Source of the DNA: CAIWHR01 sp963734085
GTDB taxonomy: Bacteria; Pseudomonadota; Gammaproteobacteria; Burkholderiales; Casimicrobiaceae
Length of the DNA: 64,000 nt
Reading direction: 5' to 3'
Assembly (NCBI GenBank): GCA_963734085.1
Contig: CAVTFT010000007.1
Span: 558,001 to 622,000 of the forward strand
In this document: piece by piece, positions 42,420 to 51,839 of the stretch
Layout of the letters: the number at the start of each line of letters is the position of its first letter
How positions within the stretch are numbered: the first letter of the stretch is position 1
Translations under genes and position numbers: made by a program
The notes under the pieces: generated by a model
Databases searched by the model: none
The model's input: the letters and a program-made list of their open reading frames with translations, nothing else
Told to the model about the DNA's origin: nothing

Positions 42420-44231
42420 TCACTTTTTACGCGGCGGCGGCAGATCCGTGCACACGCCTTCGAATGCCTCGGCGGCGAAGCCCACCGATTCGGAGAGCGT
42501 CGGATGCGGATGAATGGTGCGGCCGAGGTCGACGGCGTCGGCCCCCATCTCGATTGCGAGCGCAATTTCGCTGATCAGGTCGCCGGCGTGCGTGCCGACG
42601 ATGCCGCCACCGACGATCCGGTGCGTCGTCGCCTCGAGCAGCAGCTTCGTGAATCCCTCGTCGCGGCCGTTGGCGATCGCGCGGCCCGACGCGGCCCAGG
42701 GGAAGATGCTCTTCTCGACCTTCTGGCCTTTCGCTTTCGCGTCGTCCTCGGTCAGGCCGACCCACGCGATTTCGGGATCGGTATAGGCGACCGACGGAAT
42801 GACGCGCGCGTCGAAGTAGCTCTTCTCGCCGGCCGCGGCCTCGGCCGCGACGTGACCTTCGTGCACGGCCTTGTGCGCGAGCATCGGCGGGTTCGCGATG
42901 TCGCCGATCGCGTAGATGTGCGCGACGTTCGTGCGCATCTGGTTGTCAACGGGGATGTAGCCGCGGTCGGTGACGGCGACGCCGGCCTTGTCGGCGTCGA
43001 TCTTCCTGCCGTTCGGGCTGCGGCCCACCGACACCAGCACGAGATCGTACGGCTGCGGCCCTTTCGGCGCCTGCTCGCCTTCGAACGTCACGTGGACTGC
43101 ATCCGGCTTCGCTTCGACGGCGACGGTCTTCGTCTTCAGCATCACGCGATCGAAGCGCGGCTTGTTCATTTTCTCCCAGACGCGGACGAGATCGCGATCG
43201 GCGCCCGGCATGAGTCCGTCGAGCATCTCGACGACGTCGAGGCGCGCGCCGAGCGTGGAATAGACGGTGCCCATTTCGAGGCCGATGATGCCGCCGCCGA
43301 CGACCAGCATGCGCTTCGGAACGGCGCGCAGGTCGAGCGCGCCGGTCGAATCGACGATCCGCGCGTCGTCGGGGACGAACGGCAGCCGCGCGGCCTGCGA
43401 CCCGGCGGCGATGATCGCCTTGTCGAACTTGACGACTTTCTTGCCGCCGGTCTTCTCTTGCCCGGCGCCGTCGGTCAATTCGACTTCGACGTGATGCGAA
43501 TCGAGAAAGTGGCCATACCCGCGCACGACCTCGACCTTGCGCGCTTTCGCCATCCCGGCGAGACCGCCGGTCAGCTTGCCGACGACCTTGTCCTTCCACG
43601 CGCGCAACTTGTCGAGATCGATCTTCGGAGCGCCAAACGCGATGCCGTGCTCGAAGAGCAATCGGCTCTCGTCCATCACCGCGGCGACGTGCAGAAGCGC
43701 CTTCGACGGAATGCAGCCGACGTTGAGGCACACGCCGCCGAGCGTCGGATAGCGTTCGACGAGCACCGTCTTCATCCCGAGATCGGCGGCGCGAAACGCG
43801 GCGCTGTAGCCGCCGGGACCCGAACCCAGGACCAGCATCTCGCACTCGACATCGGCTTTGCCCGAGTACGTTGCAGCCCCGGGAACGGGAGCGGAGGGCG
43901 CCTCGGTTTTCCCAGCCTGGGGAACCGCCTTCGCCGGTTCCGCGACGGGTGCCGCCGCGGTCGGTGCAGGCTTTGCGGTCTCGGCGCCGTCGGCTGCCGT
44001 TTCCAGCACGACGATCAGCGTGCCTTCGCTGACCTTGTCGCCGACCTTGACGCGAACGGCCTGAACTTTCCCGGCGGCCGGCGCGGGCACGTCCATCGTC
44101 GCCTTGTCGGATTCCAGCGTGACGAGCGAATCCTCGGCCGCGACGACATCGCCGGGCTTGACGAAGACCTCGATGACCGGGACGTCCTTGAAGTCGCCGA
44201 TGTCGGGAACCTTGACTTCGAGCGCGCTCAT
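42420..44231 (-). CDS. lpdA: Dihydrolipoyl dehydrogenase with N-terminal lipoyl domain (pyruvate dehydrogenase E3)
   Basis: A 603-residue E3 flavoenzyme that reoxidises dihydrolipoamide with NAD+. An N-terminal lipoyl domain (1-75, lipoyl Lys43 in ESDKATMD) and an Ala/Pro linker (80-120) precede the catalytic part. That part has the FAD motif GSGPGGYSAAF, the redox disulfide GGVCLNVGCIPSK, the NAD motif GGGIIGLEMG and the His-Glu pair in HPHPTLSE. Its lipoyl domain is very similar to that of AceF. This architecture is known from Neisseria and Burkholderiales. Third gene of aceE-aceF-lpdA, 100 bp after aceF. Confidence 0.95.
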   Translation of the reverse strand: MSALEVKVPDIGDFKDVPVIEVFVKPGDVVAAEDSLVTLESDKATMDVPAPAAGKVQAVRVKVGDKVSEGTLIVVLETAADGAETAKPAPTAAAPVAEPAKAVPQAGKTEAPSAPVPGAATYSGKADVECEMLVLGSGPGGYSAAFRAADLGMKTVLVERYPTLGGVCLNVGCIPSKALLHVAAVMDESRLLFEHGIAFGAPKIDLDKLRAWKDKVVGKLTGGLAGMAKARKVEVVRGYGHFLDSHHVEVELTDGAGQEKTGGKKVVKFDKAIIAAGSQAARLPFVPDDARIVDSTGALDLRAVPKRMLVVGGGIIGLEMGTVYSTLGARLDVVEMLDGLMPGADRDLVRVWEKMNKPRFDRVMLKTKTVAVEAKPDAVHVTFEGEQAPKGPQPYDLVLVSVGRSPNGRKIDADKAGVAVTDRGYIPVDNQMRTNVAHIYAIGDIANPPMLAHKAVHEGHVAAEAAAGEKSYFDARVIPSVAYTDPEIAWVGLTEDDAKAKGQKVEKSIFPWAASGRAIANGRDEGFTKLLLEATTHRIVGGGIVGTHAGDLISEIALAIEMGADAVDLGRTIHPHPTLSESVGFAAEAFEGVCTDLPPPRKK

Positions 44232-44331
44232 GGTTGAGCCCCCACGCTTGCGGCCTCATTGGCCAAATCGGCCGCTGCGCTGCCCGCCGAGGCAGAGTGC
44301 AGTTGCGCGGTCTTGACCGGCCCCGCGGCGC

Positions 44332-45648
44332 TCATAGCATCGCGCGGCGCATGTCCGCAAGGAGGCCGCAGAAATGGGCGGTGAAGCGCGCCGCGGAAGC
44401 GCCGTCGATCACGCGATGATCGTAGGAGAGCGACAGCGGGAGCATCAACCGCGGCGCGAACTCCTTGCCGTTCCACACGGGCTTCGTCTGCGACTTCGAT
44501 ACGCCGAGGATCGCGACTTCCGGCGCGTTGATGATCGGCGTGAACGCCGTGCCCCCGATTCCGCCGAGCGAGCTGATCGAAAAGCATCCGCCCTGCATGT
44601 CGGCGGGACCGAGCTTGCCCTCGCGCGCCTTCGCCGAAAGCTCGCCCATTTCCTTCGCGATCTGCAGCACGCCTTTCTGGTCGGCGCTCTTGAGGACCGG
44701 GACGACGAGGCCGTTCGGCGTATCTGCGGCGAAGCCGATGTTGAAATACTGCTTCAGCACCAGGTTGTCGGCGTCGATCGACGCGTTGAAGTCCGGGAAT
44801 TTCTTGAGCGCCGCGACGCTCGCCTTGATCAGGAACGCGAGCATCGTCACCTTGATCCCGGCCTTTTCGTTTTCCTTGTTGAGTGCAACGCGGAACGCTT
44901 CGAGGTCCGTGACGTCGGCCTCGTCGAATTGCGTGACGTGCGGGATCATCACCCAGTTGCGGGCGAGATTGGCGCCGGAGATCTTCTTGATCCGCGATAG
45001 CGGCCGTGATTCGACGGCACCGAATTTGACGAAATCGACCTGCGGCCACGGCAGGAGATTGAGGGCGCCGCCGCCGGTGATTGCGCCCGCGCCCGCCGAC
45101 GCAGCACCGCCCATCACCTGCTTGATGAAATTCTGCACGTCCTCCTGCAGGATCCGGCCTTTCGGCCCGCTCCCGGTGACGCGCGACAGATCGACGGCAA
45201 GCTCGCGCGCGAACTTGCGCACCGACGGCGACGCGTGCGCGGCCTTGAACGCCGCGTTGTCGACGGGCACTGCGGGCGCCGCGGCCGGTGCCGCGGGTGG
45301 AGCAGGCGCCGCGGCGGGGGCGGCGACTGCCTGCGGAGGTGGGGGCGGTGCACTCGGCGGCGCCGGTCTTGCCGGTTCGGCTGGCGCAGCCGTGGACGGC
45401 TTTGCGGCGCCGCCTTCCGCTGCATCGAGCGTCAGGATCGGCACGCCTTCGGCGACCTTGTCGCCTACCTTGACCTTGAGCTCCTTGACCGTACCCGCCG
45501 CCGGCGACGGCACGTCCATCGTCGCCTTGTCGGATTCGAGCGTGATCAGCGAATCCTCCGCTTTCACGGTGTCGCCCGGCTTGACGAAGACCTCGATGAT
45601 CGGCACGTCCTTGAAGTCGCCGATATCGGGAACTCTGACCTCGATCAT
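44332..45648 (-). CDS. aceF: Pyruvate dehydrogenase E2, dihydrolipoyl acetyltransferase
   Basis: A 438-residue E2 core protein. It has one lipoyl domain (1-75, Lys41 in ESDKATMD), an Ala/Pro-rich linker (80-130), a peripheral-subunit-binding domain (about 135-170, SPSVRKFARELAVDL) and a catalytic acetyltransferase domain (about 205-438) with SLSYDHRVIDGA carrying the histidine and aspartate. E. coli AceF has three lipoyl domains, so this is the short form. The ATG at 45648 begins the lipoyl domain, 17 bp after the aceE stop. Confidence 0.95.
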   Translation of the reverse strand: MIEVRVPDIGDFKDVPIIEVFVKPGDTVKAEDSLITLESDKATMDVPSPAAGTVKELKVKVGDKVAEGVPILTLDAAEGGAAKPSTAAPAEPARPAPPSAPPPPPQAVAAPAAAPAPPAAPAAAPAVPVDNAAFKAAHASPSVRKFARELAVDLSRVTGSGPKGRILQEDVQNFIKQVMGGAASAGAGAITGGGALNLLPWPQVDFVKFGAVESRPLSRIKKISGANLARNWVMIPHVTQFDEADVTDLEAFRVALNKENEKAGIKVTMLAFLIKASVAALKKFPDFNASIDADNLVLKQYFNIGFAADTPNGLVVPVLKSADQKGVLQIAKEMGELSAKAREGKLGPADMQGGCFSISSLGGIGGTAFTPIINAPEVAILGVSKSQTKPVWNGKEFAPRLMLPLSLSYDHRVIDGASAARFTAHFCGLLADMRRAML

Positions 45649-45665
45649 GCTCACCTCGCGTTCCG

Positions 45666-48320
45666 TCACACGGTCCACGGCGCCGGCTTCGCCGGATCGA
45701 TGCCGTATTTCTTCATCGCTTCGGCCGCCTTGGTCGGAGGCAACGTGCCCTCGTCGGCCAGGGCCTTCAGCGCGCCGACTGTGACGTAATAGCGGTCGAC
45801 CTCGAAAAAGCGGCGGAGCTTTTCGCGCGTGTCGGACCGGCCGAAGCCGTCGGTGCCGAGCACGACGTAGCGGCGGCCGATGCAGGCGCGGATCTGATCG
45901 GCATAGGCGCGCACGTAGTCGGTCGCGGCGATGACGGGCCCGGCGGTGTCCTTGAGGCAGCGTTCGGCATGCGAAGTCTTCGGTGCGGCTGTCGGGTTCA
46001 GCATGTTGTCGCGCGTGATGCGCATGCACTCGCGCGCGAGCTCGGTGAAGCTCGGACAACCCCAGATGTCCGCGTCCACGCCCCATTCCTTCTTCAGCAG
46101 GTCCGCGGCCGCGATCACTTCGCGGAAGATCGTGCCGGAGCCCAGCAGCTGCACGCGCGGCGCCTTTCCCTTCTTTTCACCGGCGCGGAAGAGATACATC
46201 CCCTTGATGATGTCGTCGGCCGCGCCTTCGGGCATTGCCGGGTGCGGGTAGTTCTCGTTCATCACCGTGAGATAGTAGTAGACGTCCTGCTGCTCGGCGT
46301 ACATCCGTCGCAACCCGTCCTGGACGATTACCGCGACTTCGTAGCCGAACGTCGGGTCGTAGGAAATGCAGTTGGGGACCGTCGCGGCGATCATGTGCGA
46401 GTGCCCGTCCTCGTGCTGCAGGCCCTCGCCGTTCAGCGTCGTGCGGCCCGCGGTGCCGCCCAGCAGGAAGCCGCGCGAGCGCATGTCGCCGGCGGCCCAC
46501 GCGAGGTCGCCGACGCGCTGGAAGCCGAACATCGAGTAGAAGATGTAGAACGGGATCATCGGCACGCCGTGCGTCGAATACGACGTGGCGGCGGCGATCC
46601 AGTCGCACATCGCGCCCGGCTCGTTGATCCCTTCCTGCAGGATCTGCCCGTTCTTCGATTCCTTGTAGAACATCAGCTGCTCGGAGTCCTGCGGCGTGTA
46701 GAGCTGCCCCTGCTGGTTCCAGATGCCGAGCTGCCGGAACATGCCTTCCATCCCGAACGTCCGCGACTCGTCGGGAACGATCGGCACAATGTGCTTGCCC
46801 AGGTTCTTGTCGCGCACGAGGAGTTGCAGGATCTGGACGAACGCCATCGTCGTGGAGATCTCGCGGTCCTCGGTGCTCTTGAGGAAGCGTTCGAAGGTCG
46901 AGAGCTCCGGCACCGCGAGCGCCATCGCCTTCGGGCGCCGCGCAGGCAGGTAGCCGCCCAGCTCCATCCGCCGTGCCCGCATGTACTCGAGCTCGGGCGA
47001 GCCGTCCGGGAACGTCACATAGGGAACTTCGTCGAGCTTGTCGTCCGGCACCGGAATGTGGAAGCGGTCGCGAAACGCGCGGATCGACACGCCGGACATC
47101 TTCTTCTGCTGGTGCGTGATGTTCTGCGCCTCGCCCGACTCGCCCATCCCGTAGCCCTTGATCGTCTTGGCGAGGATCACCGTCGGCTGGCCCTTGTGGT
47201 TGACCGCCGCGTAGTACGCGTTGTAGACCTTGAACGGATCGTGGCCGCCGCGATTCAGCTTCCAGATGTCGTCGTCCGAATAGTCGGCGACGAGCTCCTT
47301 CAGCTCCGGCGTGTTGAAGAAATGCTCGCGCACGTAGGCGCCGTCCTTCGACTTGATCGTCTGGTATTCGCCGTCGACGACTTCCATCATCCGCCGCGAG
47401 AGGATCCCCTTCTTGTCGCGCGCGAACAGCGGGTCCCAGTGCCGGCCCCAGACGACCTTGATCACGTTCCAGCCGGCGCCGCGGAAGTCGCTCTCGAGCT
47501 CCTGGATGATCTTGCCGTTGCCGCGCACGGGGCCGTCGAGTCGCTGCAGGTTGCAGTTGACGACGAAGATCAGGTTGTCGAGGTTCTCGCGCGCCGCCAT
47601 GCCGATCGCGCCCATCGACTCGGGCTCGTCCATCTCGCCGTCGCCGCAGAAGCACCAGACCTTGCGCCCTTCGGCCTGCGCGAGGCCGCGATCCTGCATG
47701 TATTTCATGAACCGCGCCTGGTAGATCGCCATCAGCGGGCCGAGGCCCATCGACACGGTCGGGAATTGCCAGACGTCGGGCATCAGCCACGGGTGCGGGT
47801 ACGACGAGATCCCGTTGCCGTCGACTTCCTGGCGGAAGTTATCCATCTGTTCGGCCGTGAACCGGCCGAGCATGAACATCCGCGCGTAGATCCCTGGCGC
47901 GGAATGGCCTTGGACGAACACGAGATCGCCACCGTGCTGGCCCGACGGCGCGTGCCAGAAGTGGTTATATCCGATGTCGTAGAGCATCGCCGCCGACGCG
48001 AAGCTCGCGATGTGGCCGCCGACGTTCGTGTCCTTGTTCGCGCGGACCACCATCGCCATCGCGTTCCAGCGCACGTAATGGCGGATCTTCTGCTCGAGGT
48101 TGAAGTCGCCCGGCAGCCGGACCTGCTTTTCGACCGGGATCGTGTTGATGTACGCGGTGTTCGCCGAAAACGGCAGATAGGCGCCCGAGCGCCGCGCCTT
48201 GTCGATCAGCGCTTCGATCAGGAAATGCGCGCGGTCGGGACCCTCGGCGGCGAGAACGCCCTCGAGCGCTTCCAGCCATTCCCGCGTCTCCTGCGAGTCG
48301 TGATCCGGGACCATGTCCAT
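45666..48320 (-). CDS. aceE: Pyruvate dehydrogenase E1 component (homodimeric type)
   Basis: An 884-residue ThDP enzyme, close to E. coli AceE in length, that decarboxylates pyruvate and acetylates the lipoyl group of E2. The ThDP motif GDGEMDEPES...NCNLQ and HSAPGIYARMFMLGR with SYPHPWLMPDVWQFP are typical of this single-chain type. The start is placed at the ATG at 48320; an ATG two codons later and a longer in-frame reading are less likely. It opens the operon aceE-aceF-lpdA and has its own promoter region upstream with an inverted repeat. Confidence 0.96.
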   Translation of the reverse strand: MDMVPDHDSQETREWLEALEGVLAAEGPDRAHFLIEALIDKARRSGAYLPFSANTAYINTIPVEKQVRLPGDFNLEQKIRHYVRWNAMAMVVRANKDTNVGGHIASFASAAMLYDIGYNHFWHAPSGQHGGDLVFVQGHSAPGIYARMFMLGRFTAEQMDNFRQEVDGNGISSYPHPWLMPDVWQFPTVSMGLGPLMAIYQARFMKYMQDRGLAQAEGRKVWCFCGDGEMDEPESMGAIGMAARENLDNLIFVVNCNLQRLDGPVRGNGKIIQELESDFRGAGWNVIKVVWGRHWDPLFARDKKGILSRRMMEVVDGEYQTIKSKDGAYVREHFFNTPELKELVADYSDDDIWKLNRGGHDPFKVYNAYYAAVNHKGQPTVILAKTIKGYGMGESGEAQNITHQQKKMSGVSIRAFRDRFHIPVPDDKLDEVPYVTFPDGSPELEYMRARRMELGGYLPARRPKAMALAVPELSTFERFLKSTEDREISTTMAFVQILQLLVRDKNLGKHIVPIVPDESRTFGMEGMFRQLGIWNQQGQLYTPQDSEQLMFYKESKNGQILQEGINEPGAMCDWIAAATSYSTHGVPMIPFYIFYSMFGFQRVGDLAWAAGDMRSRGFLLGGTAGRTTLNGEGLQHEDGHSHMIAATVPNCISYDPTFGYEVAVIVQDGLRRMYAEQQDVYYYLTVMNENYPHPAMPEGAADDIIKGMYLFRAGEKKGKAPRVQLLGSGTIFREVIAAADLLKKEWGVDADIWGCPSFTELARECMRITRDNMLNPTAAPKTSHAERCLKDTAGPVIAATDYVRAYADQIRACIGRRYVVLGTDGFGRSDTREKLRRFFEVDRYYVTVGALKALADEGTLPPTKAAEAMKKYGIDPAKPAPWTV

Positions 48321-48436
48321 GGCAACTCCTCTTGGCGGCATCCGCGCGGGCGGGTGTCGATTGTATGCGCGGGTCGCGGCATCCCGCATCGCTGCATTGC
48401 CGCATCGTTGGCGTATCGCAGCGCCGTCAGCCGGAA

Positions 48437-48466
48437 ATTATACGATAAGTGGAAATGATTTCCGAA
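48437..48466 (-). promoter_or_regulatory. aceE promoter with overlapping inverted repeat
   Basis: On the minus strand a perfect TATAAT (48437-48442) stands about 117 bp before the aceE start, in an AT-rich island. The -35 region TTCGGA at 18 bp is weak. A perfect inverted repeat GGAAAT-G-ATTTCC (48451-48463) fills the spacer between the two, an ideal place for a repressor of the PdhR/GntR kind. This 200-bp gap (48321-48520) holds no gene. Confidence 0.5.
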
Positions 48467-48520
48467 AATTTCAAATCTCGCTATGCTCCGCTCCGATACG
48501 TGTTCATAGAAAGCAAGTAC

Positions 48521-49723
48521 TCACTTTTTGCGCACTAGCAACCAAGTCCCGCAGAGCGCCGACAATGTGCCGAACGCGATGAATCCGAGCCGATAGCTCC
48601 CCGTCAGCCCGGCCAGGAGCGCGAAGCTCGGTGGACCCACGACCACGCCCCCGAACGTCACGAAGTTCGCGGCTCCAGTGACCGTCGCCGCCTGGCCCGT
48701 TGGAGCGTTCCTCGCGAGTTCGGCGAGCTGCACGCCGTTCCAGCCGATGGCGGTCGCGCCGAACAGCGCGCACACCGCGAGCGTCCAGGCGCTGGGCCAC
48801 GTCGCGCCGAACGAGGCCGTCACGCAGCCGCAGCCGCCCGCGGCGAGCCCGATCAGCCCGAGCAGCGTGCGTGGCCGCACATAGCGATCGGCGACGGCAC
48901 CCCAGCCGATGCGGCCGATGATGCCGCTGACGTTGGCGACGGTCAGCGCGAGTCCCGCGGCGACCAGCGAGTGTCCAAGCGTCGCGGTGAGATAGACAAC
49001 GAGAAAGCTCACAAGGCACACCTGCGTTGCCGCATAGACGAACCCGGTCACAGCGAGCAGCGTCAGCGCCGGCGTGACCAAGACGACCCTAAGCGGCGCG
49101 ACGACGGCGTCGAGCGACAGTGGGCGCGCCGCCACGCGCTCGCTGTCGAAGGTCGCGCGCGTCGATTGCGCGATTCCCGCGATGGCCACGCCCAGCACCG
49201 CAACGACGGCAAAGGTTGGTCGCCAGCCCAGTACCAGCGCAAGACCGGGCAGCAGGGCGCCCGCGAGCGCGGTGCCCGCCGGAACACCGGTCTGTTTGAT
49301 TGAAAACGTCAGCGCCATCCGTGCCGGCGACGCGGTGCGGATCAGCACGTGCGACGACGCGGGCGTGATGGGCCCGTAGCCCAGGCCGATGATCAACGGC
49401 GCGGCGACGAGAAGCAGGAGCGAAGGCAGAGGACGCGCCGCCCCCGTTGCCACCAACGCGAGACCGGCTGCGCAGAGCAGGACGCACACCTGCGACACGC
49501 GAATCGCGCCGAAGCGCTCGATGAACGCGCCGCTGCCGAGGCTCCCGAACATCGACCCGGCGTAGATGATGCCGACGAACACACCGACCAGCGTCGCCGG
49601 CACCGCGAGGTCGACGGCGATCACGGGCGCCAGCACCGACGTGGCGGTCGCGGCGAGCGACGTGAAGACCTGGATCGCCAGCGTGACGGCGAGCGCGAGG
49701 GCCGCGGTGCGGGCAGGCGTCAT
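48521..49723 (-). CDS. Major facilitator superfamily transporter
   Basis: A 400-residue MFS carrier with 12 predicted transmembrane helices. It begins with an AIQVFTSLAATATSVLAPVIA segment and has MFS-type loops such as GSGAFIERFGAIRVSQ between helices 2 and 3 and GWGAVADRYVRPR between helices 8 and 9. It resembles CynX/NarK-like carriers of organic anions, but the substrate is open. It ends about 200 bp from aceE and its start lies 6 bp after the stop of the cyclo-ligase gene, so the two are probably co-transcribed. Confidence 0.82.
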   Translation of the reverse strand: MTPARTAALALAVTLAIQVFTSLAATATSVLAPVIAVDLAVPATLVGVFVGIIYAGSMFGSLGSGAFIERFGAIRVSQVCVLLCAAGLALVATGAARPLPSLLLLVAAPLIIGLGYGPITPASSHVLIRTASPARMALTFSIKQTGVPAGTALAGALLPGLALVLGWRPTFAVVAVLGVAIAGIAQSTRATFDSERVAARPLSLDAVVAPLRVVLVTPALTLLAVTGFVYAATQVCLVSFLVVYLTATLGHSLVAAGLALTVANVSGIIGRIGWGAVADRYVRPRTLLGLIGLAAGGCGCVTASFGATWPSAWTLAVCALFGATAIGWNGVQLAELARNAPTGQAATVTGAANFVTFGGVVVGPPSFALLAGLTGSYRLGFIAFGTLSALCGTWLLVRKK

Positions 49724-49729
49724 CGCGGC

Positions 49730-50356
49730 TCACCGAGCGATCTCTATCGTCCGCGATTCGGTCACGATCGTGTCAACGCCGAGATCGTGTGGTGCGGCCG
49801 GGACGCGCGCGACAACCTGCAGGTCGAATGTGCCGACGACGCGCGGCGCCTCGCGCGACAACAGCGGGAGCAGCCGATCGTAATAACCGCCGCCGTAGCC
49901 GAGACGCCTTCCCTCGATGTCGAACGCCACACCGGGGACCAGCACCCAATCGATAGCCGCCGGCGCGACGCGAGGGCACGTGGGCAAGGGCTCCGGAATG
50001 CCGAGATGCCCGGGACGAATGTCGCGTTCGGGATCGGACAACGCGTGGAGCTCGAGCATCCGTGTCGTCGGGTTGACTCGCGGCACGGCGACGCCCTTGC
50101 CGCCGGCGAGTGCAGCGCGCACGAGAAGCCCGGTCTCCCATTCGCTGCGAAACGCGAGCGTAAGCAGCACGTTGCGCGCTGCGATGAACGACGGCAAGGC
50201 GGCGATGCGCGCGGCGATCGCGTGTGCTGCCGCGGCGCGTGCCTCTGCCGGCAGCGCGTCTCGTGCCGTCAGCACTTGGCGGCGCAACGCGAGCTTGGCT
50301 TCGCGCAGCGCCGCACCTTGGGGTGTCGCGTCGACCGGGTCGCGGGATGACGACAT
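49730..50356 (-). CDS. 5-formyltetrahydrofolate cyclo-ligase
   Basis: A 208-residue enzyme that converts 5-formyltetrahydrofolate to 5,10-methenyltetrahydrofolate with ATP, recycling a folate storage form. The N-terminal KLALRRQVLTARDALP and the nucleotide/metal block VPGVAFDIEGRRLGYGGGYYDRLL are diagnostic. In gammaproteobacteria the 6S RNA gene often lies just upstream; the 151-bp upstream gap here is too short for a full copy plus promoter. Divergent from pepP. Confidence 0.92.
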   Translation of the reverse strand: MSSSRDPVDATPQGAALREAKLALRRQVLTARDALPAEARAAAAHAIAARIAALPSFIAARNVLLTLAFRSEWETGLLVRAALAGGKGVAVPRVNPTTRMLELHALSDPERDIRPGHLGIPEPLPTCPRVAPAAIDWVLVPGVAFDIEGRRLGYGGGYYDRLLPLLSREAPRVVGTFDLQVVARVPAAPHDLGVDTIVTESRTIEIAR

Positions 50357-50475
50357 GGCCCGATGTTAGCGCAGGCGCGAGTGAGCACGGCGCGTCGCGG
50401 CGCGACCGAGCAGCGCCCGACAACCGTGCGCGACAGATCTCGCCTGCTGTGCGGAGGGCGCGCCGCGACCACGCC

Positions 50476-50481
50476 TATAAT
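50476..50481 (+). promoter_or_regulatory. -10 element for pepP
   Basis: A perfect TATAAT lies 26 bp upstream of the pepP ATG in the divergent gap with the cyclo-ligase gene. The -35 region is GC-rich and shows no consensus. Confidence 0.4.
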
Positions 50482-50507
50482 CACGCCTTCCCTTTCGGAA
50501 CGCCCCG

Positions 50508-51836
50508 ATGAAAAACGTCCACCAGATCCACCGCGACCGCCGCTCGGCGCTGATGCGACAGATGCGCGCGCAATCGGGCGGCGGCCTCGCCCTCGTGCCG
50601 ACGGCACCCGAAGTCGCGCGCAATCGCGACTCCTTCTACCCATACCGGCACGACAGCTATTTCCACTACCTCTCGGGGTTTCCCGAGCCGGAAGCGGTGA
50701 TCGCGCTCGTTGCGGGCGGCGAGGGTCCCACCGGCGATCGCCATATCCTTTTCTGCCGTGACAAGAACGAGGAGCGCGAAATCTGGGACGGTTTCCGTTA
50801 CGGACCCGATGCGGCGCGCGAGATCTTCGGTTTCGACGAGGCGCATCCGATCGCCGCGCTCGACAAGTCGCTTCCCGACCTTGCCGCTGATCGTCCGGCG
50901 CTCTACACGCCGCTCGGGCTGTTCGCCGCGTGGGACCTGAGGGTTACCGACCTCTTGAACGAAGTGCGCGGCCGCGTGCGCACCGGCATCAGCGCGCCGG
51001 AGGAAATCGTCGACGTGAGACAGGCGCTCGACGCGCTGCGGCTTGTGAAGGACGAGCATGAGCAGAAGCTGATGCGCCGGGCCGCGGAGATCTCCGCTGC
51101 CGCGCATCGCCGGGCGATGCAGCGCACGCGGGTGGGGTGGTTCGAATATCAGACGGAGGCCGAGCTGCTGCACGAGTTTCTGCACGCAGGCGCGCAGGCC
51201 GTCGCCTATCCGTCGATCGTCGCCGGCGGTCCCAACGCATGCGTGCTTCACTATCGCGACAACAACCGCCAGCTCCAGGACGGCGAGCTCCTGCTGATCG
51301 ACGCCGGCTGCGAATATGGAAGCTACGCGTCCGACGTCACCCGCACGTTTCCGGTCAATGGCAGATTTTCGGGCCCGCAAAAGGACGTCTATGAGCTCGT
51401 CCTCGCCGCGCAGCAGGCGTGCATCGACGCCGTGAAGCCGGGCGTGGACTTCCACGACTATCACAAGGTTGCCGAGCGCGTGCTTGCCCAGGGCTACATC
51501 GACCTCGGCTTGTGCAAGGGCACGCTCGACGAGGTGCTCGAGAGCGGGAGCTACAAGCAGTTCTACATGCATCGCGCCGGCCACTGGCTCGGTCTCGACG
51601 TCCACGACGCGGGGCTCTACCAGGTCAAGGGTGCGTCGCAGAAGCTCGTTCCCGGCATGGTGCTCACCGTCGAGCCGGGCACGTACATTCGCCCCGCCGA
51701 CAATGTCCCCGACCCATTCTGGGACATCGGTGTGCGGATCGAAGACGACGTGCTGGTGACGGCATCGGGAATCGAGAACCTGACGGCTGCGGCACCGAAG
51801 TCGGTGGCCGACGTCGAAGCGGCGTGCCGGCGCTAA
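50508..51836 (+). CDS. pepP: Xaa-Pro aminopeptidase P
   Basis: A 442-residue metallopeptidase of the M24 family that removes N-terminal residues ahead of proline. The N-terminal domain (about 1-170) has YHDSYFHYLSGFPEPEAV. The pita-bread catalytic domain carries the dinuclear metal ligands in LLIDAGCEYGSYASDVTRTFP, HRAGHWLGLDVHD, LTVEPGTYI and VRIEDDVLV. Length and motifs agree with E. coli PepP. As in E. coli, a ubiH-type gene follows, here after a 350-bp stretch filled with repeats. Confidence 0.95.
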   Translation: MKNVHQIHRDRRSALMRQMRAQSGGGLALVPTAPEVARNRDSFYPYRHDSYFHYLSGFPEPEAVIALVAGGEGPTGDRHILFCRDKNEEREIWDGFRYGPDAAREIFGFDEAHPIAALDKSLPDLAADRPALYTPLGLFAAWDLRVTDLLNEVRGRVRTGISAPEEIVDVRQALDALRLVKDEHEQKLMRRAAEISAAAHRRAMQRTRVGWFEYQTEAELLHEFLHAGAQAVAYPSIVAGGPNACVLHYRDNNRQLQDGELLLIDAGCEYGSYASDVTRTFPVNGRFSGPQKDVYELVLAAQQACIDAVKPGVDFHDYHKVAERVLAQGYIDLGLCKGTLDEVLESGSYKQFYMHRAGHWLGLDVHDAGLYQVKGASQKLVPGMVLTVEPGTYIRPADNVPDPFWDIGVRIEDDVLVTASGIENLTAAAPKSVADVEAACRR

Positions 51837-51839
51837 GGG

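Noticed and set aside
45969..48458. Long open frame antisense to aceE (over 800 codons); similar long antisense frames over the Na+/H+ antiporter (35332-37617) and the ThDP/aldehyde dehydrogenase genes (9565-11844)
   Set aside because: High-GC codon bias leaves few stops on the opposite strand. The translations are Arg/His/Asp-rich with no domain, while the other strand encodes clear enzymes.
50357..50507. 6S RNA upstream of 5-formyltetrahydrofolate cyclo-ligase
   Set aside because: The gap is only 151 bp, contains the pepP -10 region, and shows no long rod with a central bubble.
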